From an uncultured bacterium (GTDB lineage: Bacteria; Bacteroidota; Ignavibacteria; Ignavibacteriales; Melioribacteraceae): a DNA stretch of 25,234 nt. The notes beneath the pieces are model-generated. The model did no database searches, was not told where the DNA came from, and worked only from the letters and a program-made list of their open reading frames with translations. Location: contig CALDDL010000190.1 in the NCBI GenBank assembly GCA_937936675.1, positions 1 through 25,234 of the forward strand, written 5' to 3'. This document shows positions 7,555-14,880 of the stretch, piece after piece (position 1 is the first letter of the stretch; each line of letters opens with the position of its first letter). Made by a program: the position numbers and the translations under genes.

Positions 7555-8639
7555 TTCTTCTGCTCTATAAATACTACTTTAAATTTTTCAATTACCAATA
7601 CCATTGCAATCATTAACGTTATCATCACAATCCCTGCAATTGCAGAGTGTAATGTATTAAAAGATTTGGCAAAATCCCCATAAATACCTGGAATCCACGC
7701 ACTGCCATATAAAATAATTACATGCACTGCATAAATCACCAATGTATGTGTTCCTACCTGACGTATTATTATTGGGATTGAATTAACTTTTGAAGCTATA
7801 AATGACATTGCCGAGTTTAGCATTAAAACCATACCTAATCTAAATGTAATTAAACTCAATGGTGAAGTCCAAAATTTTACATTTGTATAAAAATAATATT
7901 GAATTACTTCCATTAATTCGGATGAAAGAATTAGAATAATACCGGAGATAAGAAGTTTGATTGTTAAACTCTTTTCCGATATTGCAGCCTTATTACGTGA
8001 AAGATATGTACCTAATAATGCTCCGGATAGCACATAACCTGCCCAAGGAAAAAAGGGAAATAAAGAATTAGTACCTGAATAAAAATATGATGCAATCGGT
8101 AAAGGGAAAAAATTAATCCAATCGATTTGTTCAGTAAATAAAGAAGCTAAGAAAAAGAAAAGTGCTCCGGTTAAATAAAAAAAGTAATCATTCGCTTTAA
8201 ATTTTTCTGTCAAATATGTTAATAAAATAATAAACAATAATCCGAATCCGATTAAATGGAGAGCATCGACCACAAAGAATGTCTGCCATTGTTCTTTTGC
8301 CACAGAGGAAAAATCGAATATCTGAAATGTTGGAAACCGAAGGAAATACCCAAGAACAACTAGATTTAGAAACCGCTTAAACCCCTTTCTTACTCTCGGA
8401 TTTTCACGAAATGGTTTTTTCTGATTCTTAAGAAGATAAGTGAAAACTACTCCGGCTGTAAACATAAATATTGGTGCGGTAAAGCCTCTAACCATAAACC
8501 ATACGTTAAAGAAAGAGGATTCGTTAGTTCTGTAAGCATCCGCAAGCAAAGTATCAATAGTATGCCCTTGAACCATCATAAGAACAGCTAATGCCCTCAT
8601 GAGGTCGATGAAGATTATTCTATTGCTTTTATTTTCCAT
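7551..8639 (-). CDS. Multi-pass membrane acyltransferase, DUF1624/HGSNAT-like
   Basis: This 362-residue integral membrane protein has about ten hydrophobic segments. It opens with RIIFIDLMRALAVLMMVQGH, the pattern of the heparan-alpha-glucosaminide N-acetyltransferase catalytic family (PF07786, DUF1624), with the conserved histidine in QGH. Other family-like features are PIFMFTAGVVFTYLL, FFVVDALHLIGFGLL and FFPWAGYVLSGALLG. Members move acyl groups from acyl-CoA across the membrane onto sugars. Here the acceptor is unknown. Its place in an LPS operon suggests an envelope glycan, which is inference. The gene overlaps ruvB by 4 bases and follows the B12-domain gene by 30 bases. An acyltransferase-3 (OafA-type) assignment is a less likely alternative. 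Confidence 0.75.
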   Translation of the reverse strand: MENKSNRIIFIDLMRALAVLMMVQGHTIDTLLADAYRTNESSFFNVWFMVRGFTAPIFMFTAGVVFTYLLKNQKKPFRENPRVRKGFKRFLNLVVLGYFLRFPTFQIFDFSSVAKEQWQTFFVVDALHLIGFGLLFIILLTYLTEKFKANDYFFYLTGALFFFLASLFTEQIDWINFFPLPIASYFYSGTNSLFPFFPWAGYVLSGALLGTYLSRNKAAISEKSLTIKLLISGIILILSSELMEVIQYYFYTNVKFWTSPLSLITFRLGMVLMLNSAMSFIASKVNSIPIIIRQVGTHTLVIYAVHVIILYGSAWIPGIYGDFAKSFNTLHSAIAGIVMITLMIAMVLVIEKFKVVFIEQKK

Positions 8640-8669
8640 TACTTCCGGTAATAATGATGGGGATATAAA

Positions 8670-9077
8670 TTATTGACGCGGATGTTCAGCAACCCATTTT
8701 TCCAAAAATTTAATTATATCGGTTGTAGGTGTTCCCGGAGTAAATAATTCACCAACACCCATCTCTTTTAATTTAATTAAATCCTCTTCCGGAATAATTC
8801 CGCCACCAAATAATAAAACATCATCTAATTCTTTTTCTTTCATCAAATCAAGTAACTTAGGAAAAATCGTCATGTGTGCACCGGAAAGAATACTGATTCC
8901 TATTGCATGTACATCTTCTTGTATTGCTGCCTCAACAATCATTTCGGGTGTTTGTCTTAATCCCGAATAAATAATTTCCATTCCTGCATCTCTTAAAGCG
9001 GCTGCTACTACTTTCGCACCTCTATCATGTCCGTCTAATCCCGCCTTTGCTACTAATACTCTAATTTTATTTTCCAT
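8670..9077 (-). CDS. Free-standing B12-binding subunit of methylmalonyl-CoA mutase type
   Basis: This 135-residue protein is just one cobalamin-binding Rossmann-like domain. The signature DxHxxG is seen as DGHDRG at residues 15-20, with H17 the expected lower axial ligand of cobalamin; SIL at 62-64 and GGG at 91-93 complete the classical pattern. It matches the C-terminal domain of methylmalonyl-CoA mutase (as AKAGLDGHDRGAK and LFTPGTPT show), which in many bacteria and archaea is a separate small subunit. The partner with the acyl-CoA barrel is not in the window, so the exact reaction (methylmalonyl-, isobutyryl- or another acyl-CoA mutase) cannot be settled. It is the first gene of the block that runs into the LPS genes, and a sigma70-like promoter lies just upstream. 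Confidence 0.88.
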   Translation of the reverse strand: MENKIRVLVAKAGLDGHDRGAKVVAAALRDAGMEIIYSGLRQTPEMIVEAAIQEDVHAIGISILSGAHMTIFPKLLDLMKEKELDDVLLFGGGIIPEEDLIKLKEMGVGELFTPGTPTTDIIKFLEKWVAEHPRQ

Positions 9078-9101
9078 TTTTTCACCAGTTTATTTCAATT
9101 T

Positions 9102-9129
9102 AGTATAGTAAGATAGCAGTTATAATCAA
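9102..9129 (-). promoter_or_regulatory. Candidate sigma70-type promoter for the B12-domain/kds-lpt block
   Basis: Read on the minus strand, TTGATT (9129-9124) and TATACT (9107-9102) are 16 bases apart, close to TTGACA and TATAAT. The predicted start would leave a leader of about 15-20 bases before the ATG at 9077. Ribosome pairing is weak (GGTGAA). If the host is a Bacteroidota member with the atypical -33/-7 promoter type, this match may mislead. Confidence 0.35.
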
Positions 9130-9170
9130 AAAAGACAATCTAACCCGCAATAGACTATCAATTTGTTAAT

Positions 9171-9944
9171 TTACTTACCTGTTTTGCTTTGTAGTTTTAG
9201 AAGTTTTGCATAATATTTCCTAGCATATTCTAAATCGGCAGGTGTATCCACCGAAAAACTTTCTCTTTCAGTTACTACTATCTTTATCTTAAATCCATTT
9301 TCTAACATTCTTAATTGTTCTAATTTTTCTATCTGTTCTAAATCAGTCGGTTTAAGTTCCGTAAATTTTAAAAGATAATCAGTACGATAAACATACAATC
9401 CGATATGTTTATAAATCTCACCCGTATCCACTCTTTCCCTTTTAGTTCTTGCATCTCTTACATAAGGGATTGGAGAACGAGAAAAATATAGAGCAAAATT
9501 ATTATAATCAAAAACCACTTTAACTACTGCCGGAGCCTGAAGTTCATCTACTGTTGTTACTTTCTTTGCCAATGTAGATACATTCACATTTCTATCAAAT
9601 AATAGAGGTTCTATTGCTTCATCAATCATTTCAGGCTGAATGAATGGTTCATCTCCCTGAATATTTACAACAATATCGATATCCTTTAATTTACGTGTTA
9701 CATACGCTATCCTATCCGAACCTGTAGATATCTCTTTTGGTGTAAGGAAAGCTTCTGCTTTAAAATCTTTTGCAACTTGAAGAAGTCGTTCATCATCTAC
9801 TGCGATAATTACCTTATCTAAAAGTTTTGATTTTACTGCTCTTTCATAAGTATGCTGTATCATCGGTTTTCCACCGATATCAGCCAACGGTTTCCCCATC
9901 AATCGTGTGGAACCGAATCTTGCCGGTATTATTCCTATTATCAT
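9171..9944 (-). CDS. kdsB: CMP-KDO synthetase (3-deoxy-manno-octulosonate cytidylyltransferase)
   Basis: This 257-residue cytoplasmic enzyme couples KDO to CTP, giving CMP-KDO, the donor for lipid A glycosylation. The N-terminal nucleotide motif IPARFGSTRLMGKPL is at residues 6-20, with Met where Pro is usual in RLPGKPL. STGSDR is at 73-78, and QGDEPF at 96-101 holds the metal-binding Asp. RSPIPYVRD and YKHIGLYVYR are further family marks. Length is normal. Its start overlaps the gatC stop by 4 bases, so it is translated together with gatC, and it lies apart from kdsA, the kdsC-like gene and kdsD, which are in the next block downstream. The 93 bases to the B12 gene hold that block's candidate promoter. 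Confidence 0.95.
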   Translation of the reverse strand: MIIGIIPARFGSTRLMGKPLADIGGKPMIQHTYERAVKSKLLDKVIIAVDDERLLQVAKDFKAEAFLTPKEISTGSDRIAYVTRKLKDIDIVVNIQGDEPFIQPEMIDEAIEPLLFDRNVNVSTLAKKVTTVDELQAPAVVKVVFDYNNFALYFSRSPIPYVRDARTKRERVDTGEIYKHIGLYVYRTDYLLKFTELKPTDLEQIEKLEQLRMLENGFKIKIVVTERESFSVDTPADLEYARKYYAKLLKLQSKTGK

Positions 9945-10237
9945 ATTTCTTTATTTATTACTTTGGGGACTCTGAAATGTTCTTCCGTTCTATCCGGTGC
10001 GTTCTCCAGACCTTTCTCGGTTGGCAGTGATTCTATCTCAATATCTTCTCTTAATACATTTTCATATTCTATCGGATAATATAATGGCTCTATATCATCT
10101 GTATTCAATTCATTCAATTTTTCTACATATCCGAGAATACTATTTAAATCACTTGTTATTGATGAAAGTTCATTCTCGTCAAATTTTAGTTTTGCTAATG
10201 AAGCAATATATTCTACATCATTTTTATTAACTGACAC
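9941..10237 (-). CDS. gatC: Asp/Glu-tRNA amidotransferase subunit C (GTG start)
   Basis: This 98-residue small subunit stabilises GatA in the GatCAB complex that amidates Glu-tRNA(Gln) and Asp-tRNA(Asn). The N-terminal VEYIASLAKLKFDENEL, the central ILGYVEKLNELNTDDIEP and the C-terminal LREDIE...ENAPDRTEEHFRVPKVI are typical GatC. The start is GTG at 10237-10235: no ATG is available, the family alignment needs this N-terminus, and AGGAAA lies 6 bases upstream (10249-10244). The upstream lipoprotein gene ends TAG sharing one base with this GTG, so reinitiation is likely. gatB begins some 14.6 kb away on the other strand, and gatA is not seen. Confidence 0.93.
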   Translation of the reverse strand: MSVNKNDVEYIASLAKLKFDENELSSITSDLNSILGYVEKLNELNTDDIEPLYYPIEYENVLREDIEIESLPTEKGLENAPDRTEEHFRVPKVINKEI

Positions 10238-11508
10238 TATAAATTTCCTGATAATTTAGCAGAAAAAAAACTACCGCTATTAAATGTACCCGATAACTGA
10301 GCATAGCTTCCTGTATAAGGATTATTTTTTACTCTAATTGTAAGTATGTGATTAAAATTACCCCTTTTGGGACTTTTATATGTTAGAAGATAAAAACTAT
10401 TTGCATAGGTTACTATCTTATCTTGTATTTCTGATAAGCGAGATTCAATTTCGGTTGTGCTATTTACATTAAAAAATCCGCCTGTTCCTAATTTCATTAA
10501 TATATCCGGTTCTATCTCTTTGCCTAATCCGATTGTAAAAACTATTTTATTATGGATTGCATTTAGAGCTTGATTCAAAGATGTCGATCCTTGTGTATCT
10601 CTTCCGTCGGTAAAAACCACCATATATCCTTGAACTGTTTCACCAATCTTGAAAACATCTTTCCATTTATTAGCACCCTCGACAACAGCCCCGTATAGGT
10701 TTGTTGTCGGGAATCCTAATTGATATCTGCTAAGTGCATCTATTAAAATATTTTTATCCGATGTAAAATCTTGCAATAAAACTGGTTTTTCAGAAAACGA
10801 ATATAGTGCTACTTCTTGATAAGGCACTAAATTTCTAATAAAATCTGCTGCGGCTAGTCTTATGGCATCAATGCTATCTGCTAAACTCGTGCTATTATCT
10901 AGCATTAATACCGTTTTTATTCGATAATATAAATCTTCTTTTTTAACAATTTTTAATTCCGATTCCGATGGTGAAATCGGAAGTCCATCTTCATAGACTT
11001 CAAAATCCGCTTCCGTTAAGTCGGTTATCCCTTGATTATTAAGATCTACAACCTGAAACAAAACATTTACATTACTTGGGGTACTTGTTTCAATGGTATT
11101 TTTAAGTAGAACATAACCGCCACCTATCGGAGAAGGTCTTCCTAAAGTTGAAAAATTCCAAACTGTACCTTCCTTCACAACTCCATTTTTCTTTGATACT
11201 ACTTTCCAATAATATTTTGTTAAGTAATCCAATCCCGTTACGACTACCGATTTATTTTCAATGTTTGAAACAAGCAATTTTGATGGAGAATTTTTTTTAT
11301 CAAAATAGACATCAAATTTATCTCCGTCTGATTCCCATTTAAGAGTTACAACCAATAGCTCTTCGGTTTGACCGTCTGGTGGATATGGGTTGTATGGCAC
11401 TAATCGATCTGAAACTTCGGGGCCAGTTGTCGAGTCTTTAGTAAGATCGCAAGAGGTGAACAAAACCACAATCCCGATTATCAGGAAATGCAAAATTTGT
11501 TTTTTCAT
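10237..11508 (-). CDS. Lipoprotein with Fn3-like and von Willebrand A domains
   Basis: This 423-residue protein has a signal peptide with lipobox FTSC (lipid Cys predicted at 20; Asp follows). Residues about 38-120 look like a fibronectin-III-type domain: PYPPDG, LKWESDGDKFDVYFD, and TGLDYLTKYYWKVVSKKNG ending in WNFST. The vWA domain occupies about 198-375 with an intact metal-ion site: DNSTS at 204-208, a Thr in PTTNLYGAV, and FTDGRD. The C-terminal 45 residues form more beta structure. Such proteins usually bind other proteins in the envelope; partner and role here are unknown. It is not one of the canonical Bat proteins, but it lies directly downstream of batE on the same strand. Its end shares one base with the gatC start. 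A sigma70-like promoter sits upstream. Confidence 0.8.
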   Translation of the reverse strand: MKKQILHFLIIGIVVLFTSCDLTKDSTTGPEVSDRLVPYNPYPPDGQTEELLVVTLKWESDGDKFDVYFDKKNSPSKLLVSNIENKSVVVTGLDYLTKYYWKVVSKKNGVVKEGTVWNFSTLGRPSPIGGGYVLLKNTIETSTPSNVNVLFQVVDLNNQGITDLTEADFEVYEDGLPISPSESELKIVKKEDLYYRIKTVLMLDNSTSLADSIDAIRLAAADFIRNLVPYQEVALYSFSEKPVLLQDFTSDKNILIDALSRYQLGFPTTNLYGAVVEGANKWKDVFKIGETVQGYMVVFTDGRDTQGSTSLNQALNAIHNKIVFTIGLGKEIEPDILMKLGTGGFFNVNSTTEIESRLSEIQDKIVTYANSFYLLTYKSPKRGNFNHILTIRVKNNPYTGSYAQLSGTFNSGSFFSAKLSGNL

Positions 11509-11543
11509 TTATATAGTGTCTTATTTATGTTTTATGGAATATA

Positions 11544-11572
11544 AATATAATAATATAACATTAAAATGTCAT
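11544..11572 (-). promoter_or_regulatory. Candidate promoter for the vWA lipoprotein-gatC-kdsB block
   Basis: On the minus strand ATGACA (11572-11567) and TATATT (11549-11544) are 17 bases apart, each differing at one position from the sigma70 consensus. A leader of about 25-30 bases would precede the ATG at 11508. The segment is extremely AT-rich, so chance matches are likely. I see no terminator hairpin between batE and this site, so read-through from the Bat operon is also possible. Confidence 0.35.
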
Positions 11573-11607
11573 TCATGTTTGTGAGTTATATTTTGGGGAG
11601 GGGCGTT

Positions 11608-12357
11608 CTAAATCACTTCGAGTGCTTTTCTTTCCATCCAGCCAATCTTGCCGTCTGTGAGTCTTATCTTATACCAATTATCGATTTTATCTTCAATTTT
11701 GAAATCCGCTCCTTCATGTAAAATAAATGCATCCGAACTCTTTTCATCGGGAGCATATTTTACAGAAACCATATTAATTACGACCACTCCCTTCACATCC
11801 TTTTCATTATAATTTATTCTTCCTATTAAAACAATTATAAAAAATACTAATAGTGCGAAAAGAAGTGAGCTTGAGAAAAATGATAATTTCTGCGTTTCCA
11901 TACTCCTTCCTGTGATGTAATTAAATAAAGCGAATAAAAAAAGAGCAAATAGAATAGTTAGAATTATTAACCAACCATTAACATCTAAAACATTAATTAT
12001 ACTCTCCCACCATTCAAATAAAAATAACTTCGGGACAGGATTTATTTTATCTATTGTTCTCGCTTTCACAACTAAAAGATTAAATTCAGCGTCTTCATAA
12101 TTAGGATTAAGTTTAAGTGCTTTCTCATAAAATAATACAGCATAACCAAGTTTACCGATTCTGAAATAGCTATTCCCAAGATTATAATAAACAGAAGAGT
12201 TTGCTTTATTTAAATTAAGAATAGCTCTATATTTCTCTATCGCCTCATTAAACTGTTTCTCTTTATAAAGTCTATTGCCTTCATTAAAAAGTTGAGGTTC
12301 GGATTGAGCAAAAAGCAAAGATGAGAAGATAAACAAAATCATAAGAATCTTTTTCAT
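11608..12357 (-). CDS. batE: BatE: TPR and SH3-like membrane protein
   Basis: This 249-residue protein has a signal peptide (about 1-18, ending FAQS). Tetratricopeptide repeats follow at about 22-95 (LFNEGNRLYKEKQFNEAIEKY, then SVYYNLGNSYFRIGKLGYAV). Two membrane helices lie at about 128-148 and 160-180, and a C-terminal bacterial SH3-like domain at 188-249 (VSVKYAPDEKSSDAFILHEG, then WYKIRLTDGKIGWM). This TPR-TM-TM-SH3 plan is BatE. In Bacteroides and Leptospira, Bat proteins are linked to envelope integrity and oxygen stress, though exact biochemistry is unsettled. It is the last Bat gene, overlapping batD by 4 bases. Confidence 0.88.
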   Translation of the reverse strand: MKKILMILFIFSSLLFAQSEPQLFNEGNRLYKEKQFNEAIEKYRAILNLNKANSSVYYNLGNSYFRIGKLGYAVLFYEKALKLNPNYEDAEFNLLVVKARTIDKINPVPKLFLFEWWESIINVLDVNGWLIILTILFALFLFALFNYITGRSMETQKLSFFSSSLLFALLVFFIIVLIGRINYNEKDVKGVVVINMVSVKYAPDEKSSDAFILHEGADFKIEDKIDNWYKIRLTDGKIGWMERKALEVI

Positions 12358-14180
12358 TTTTTTAATCCCGGATTAGAATCGATCTCTAAAATAAAGTCAA
12401 ATGCTTTTTTATAATACTCTTCGGCTGTCGACATATCTTTACTAGCAGGTGAATACCTTGCTGTCTCGCAATAATTTGCAATCTCTAAAAACTTTTCAAT
12501 AACACTTTCCGAAAAATTCCTTTGACGTAATTTCTCTTCCGCATATTCCAAAGTAAATATCGATTTATCTATTGCCAACTTATCTTCGAGATATCCAAAA
12601 ATAACTTTTGATAATTCTAAGAAGAATAAATTTTCATCTTTGATATCTAATGCCTTCTTAGCAGCTCTTAATCTTTCCTTAGCTACCTTGCCTGCTTTAT
12701 AATATTTCAATAATGATTCATTGCTATATAATTTTTGTTTTCTCTTGGAATAAATGAGCATTCCGATAAAACCAACTATAAAAGAAGCATTCAAAATCCA
12801 GAACCAATTGCCAATTTCACGTGAATTATAAATCGGTTCAAACTCTTCGGGCGAATTGCTGATATATCTAATATCCTTACTTAACATTGATACATCTTCT
12901 TTTTGATTTGGAGCAGGACTATTTGCATAGCTACCTGTTCCTTGTTCCACGTGTATGCTAATTTCATCTGTCTGCTTTGTGCTAAAAGATCCCGTTGCAG
13001 GATTAAACGAGCTAAATTCAATCGATGGAATTTTAAATTCACCCGATTGACGCGGGACTATTAAATATTCAAAAATTTTCTTGCCATTAATCTTACCTGT
13101 CCGATTTATTGTTTCTGTGATTTTCGGCTCATATTTATCAACTGTACTTGGAAGTATCAAATCAGGAAGAGTTAATAATTTAATATTTCCAGTGCCTTCT
13201 ATCTCTACCTTAAGATTAATACTCTCATTTGTTTTTACATCTTTTTTATCGGTATATGATTTAATTGAAAAAGTACCAACTGCGCCGTTATAACTATCAG
13301 GTTTATTAGCAGGCAAAGGAAGGACTTCAATTTTTATTGTATTTGATTTCGCAGTATGTTGGACTGTTTCGGTTCTATTAAAAAATGGATCATTAAAGAA
13401 ATCATCAAAAACCGAATTACTCCTTTGTTGCTTCTTCCTCTGTATCATTACCGGAATATTTAATTCAAATGGAGTTACAGATAAAGTACCCGTCCTTGTG
13501 GGGAATAATGCCACTTGTTTTAATTTTGCCGCTCTGAATCTTTCGCCATTATACATAACAATATCGAAATTAATTGTATTTGAAGATTCTATCTCTTCCT
13601 GCCAGAATCCTTCATAATTCGGAAGTTTACTTATCTGAGGAGAATTAATATTCAGCTTTGTATAAAGTTTATAAGTAATAGTTACCTGTTCGCCTTGATA
13701 AACTTTTCTTTTATCTGCTTCGGCTAAAATAAAAACACTTTTAGATAAATCCTCTGTATCAGCTTTTTCATCTTGTTTACCCGATTGCGGATTGGTATTC
13801 CCTTGAACCACTTGTATTTTTATCGGTTTAGATGAATAATTATTACCGTTATAATTTACGGTTGCCGCTCCGATAGTAAATTCTCCCATAGCAACAGGCT
13901 GAACTATATATGAAAATGAAACCGATCCATTCATTTTACCATTTATTATCTGCATACTTGTAGATTGATTCGGTCCCGATAAAATTCTAAAATTAGAAAA
14001 TACCGGAGGCTTAAAATTCCTTATCCCATTTACGTCTTCACAAGTAAATGAAAAATCGATCTGAAAATTTTCATTTAATCCTACTTTGCTTCTATCCACC
14101 GAAGCACTAAATTCTTGTGCTTTTATTAAGGTAAAGCAAAAGAAAAGTAAAATGAATAATATGTTACCAGTCTTTTTCAT
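12354..14180 (-). CDS. batD: BatD: large periplasmic beta-domain protein with membrane anchor
   Basis: This 608-residue protein has a signal peptide (about 1-21, ending IKAQ). A long beta-rich periplasmic region (about 22-450) made of immunoglobulin-like oxygen-tolerance units follows: FSASVDRSKVGLNENFQIDF, VNYNGNNYSSKPIKIQV, RKVYQGEQVTITYKLYTK and TDKKDVKTNESINLKVEIEG. Near the C-terminus are one membrane helix (about 457-477) and a charged cytoplasmic helical tail of about 130 residues. This is the BatD (oxygen tolerance, PF13584) plan at usual length. It overlaps batC by 17 bases and batE by 4. BatD is thought to work with the vWA proteins BatA and BatB in the envelope, which rests on family knowledge and not on this sequence. 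Confidence 0.92.
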   Translation of the reverse strand: MKKTGNILFILLFFCFTLIKAQEFSASVDRSKVGLNENFQIDFSFTCEDVNGIRNFKPPVFSNFRILSGPNQSTSMQIINGKMNGSVSFSYIVQPVAMGEFTIGAATVNYNGNNYSSKPIKIQVVQGNTNPQSGKQDEKADTEDLSKSVFILAEADKRKVYQGEQVTITYKLYTKLNINSPQISKLPNYEGFWQEEIESSNTINFDIVMYNGERFRAAKLKQVALFPTRTGTLSVTPFELNIPVMIQRKKQQRSNSVFDDFFNDPFFNRTETVQHTAKSNTIKIEVLPLPANKPDSYNGAVGTFSIKSYTDKKDVKTNESINLKVEIEGTGNIKLLTLPDLILPSTVDKYEPKITETINRTGKINGKKIFEYLIVPRQSGEFKIPSIEFSSFNPATGSFSTKQTDEISIHVEQGTGSYANSPAPNQKEDVSMLSKDIRYISNSPEEFEPIYNSREIGNWFWILNASFIVGFIGMLIYSKRKQKLYSNESLLKYYKAGKVAKERLRAAKKALDIKDENLFFLELSKVIFGYLEDKLAIDKSIFTLEYAEEKLRQRNFSESVIEKFLEIANYCETARYSPASKDMSTAEEYYKKAFDFILEIDSNPGLKK

Positions 14181-14880
14181 TTCTAACAGGTTTACCTTTA
14201 ATTTTTCTTATCTTTTTCTGAATTTCATTTTCATTATTTTTTAATGCCTGAAGTATTCGTTCTGCCTCTTCTTTTGAAATCTGATCTTTTTGTTGCTGCT
14301 GTTGTTGTTGCTGGTTTTGTTTATCTTGATCCTTCTTATCTTCTTCTTTCTTTTGATCTTGATTGTTCTGATTCTGGTCTTGATTTTTCTGATCGTCTTT
14401 ATTCTTATCTTGGTTTTTATCCTGATTCTTATCCTGATTTTGTTGCTGCTGCTGTTGCTGCAATTGATTCAAGGCATAAGACAAGTTGTATTTTGTCTCT
14501 AAATCTTGTGGATTATTTTTAAGCGAATTTTTATATGCTTCGATACTCTCTTTATATTTCTGTTGCTTTAAATAAGAATTTCCAAGATTATGATATGCTT
14601 TTGCTTTTAATACATCATCATTGGTTATCTCAGCCGATTTCTTAAATGATTTTATTGCCTCGTCTAATCTATTTTGTTTATATAAAGCATCGCCAAGATT
14701 AAAATGCGGTTTGAATGATGTAGAATCTTTTTCAATCCCTTTTTTAAATGCTACTTCCGCATCAGAATAATTTTTCTCTTTATACTTATCCACACCGTCA
14801 TTATTCAATTCTCTTAATGACTGTCCCGAAACCATTACCGGTATAAGAAATATTATAATATATAAATAATTACGTATCAT
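14164..14880 (-). CDS. batC: BatC: secreted TPR protein with Q/N/D/K low-complexity tail
   Basis: This 238-residue protein starts with a signal peptide (about 1-19, ending VSGQS). About three tetratricopeptide repeats fill 23-135 (YKEKNYSDAEVAFKKGIEKD, then FNLGDALYKQNRLDEAIKSF and YHNLGNSYLKQQKYKESIEA). Residues 141-200 are almost only Gln, Asn, Asp, Lys and Glu, including a tandem QDKN motif and two runs of seven and eight Gln. A basic helical end (KEEAERILQALKNNENEIQ) closes the protein. TPR plus a Gln-rich tail fits BatC, which pairs with the vWA proteins. It overlaps batB by 4 bases and batD by 17. The low-complexity DNA could be prone to length change. Confidence 0.88.
   Translation of the reverse strand: MIRNYLYIIIFLIPVMVSGQSLRELNNDGVDKYKEKNYSDAEVAFKKGIEKDSTSFKPHFNLGDALYKQNRLDEAIKSFKKSAEITNDDVLKAKAYHNLGNSYLKQQKYKESIEAYKNSLKNNPQDLETKYNLSYALNQLQQQQQQQNQDKNQDKNQDKNKDDQKNQDQNQNNQDQKKEEDKKDQDKQNQQQQQQQQKDQISKEEAERILQALKNNENEIQKKIRKIKGKPVRNEKDW
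14281..14460 (-). repeat. Low-complexity Gln/Asn/Asp/Lys tract inside batC
   Basis: The 180 bases encode residues 141-200 of BatC and consist mainly of CAR, AAY, GAY and AAR codons, with QDKN repeated in tandem near its start and Gln runs at both ends. Gln codons are mixed CAG and CAA, so the DNA is not a pure trinucleotide repeat, which suggests selection on the amino acids rather than simple slippage. Confidence 0.85.

Noticed and set aside
7025..7570. Plus-strand open frame of 181 codons
   Set aside because: It lies opposite ruvB, whose motifs are all intact; the reverse frame shows no recognisable domain and reflects codon bias.
9078..9170. Possible terminator after kdsB around AGTCTA...TAGATT
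   Set aside because: Only about 4 bp pair and no T-run follows on the minus strand, so it does not qualify.
14290..14502. Plus-strand open frame of 70 codons with long Leu and Ile runs that looks like a membrane protein
   Set aside because: It is the reverse reading of the Gln-rich tract of batC (CAG/CAA read as CTG/TTG) and has no family match or ribosome site.
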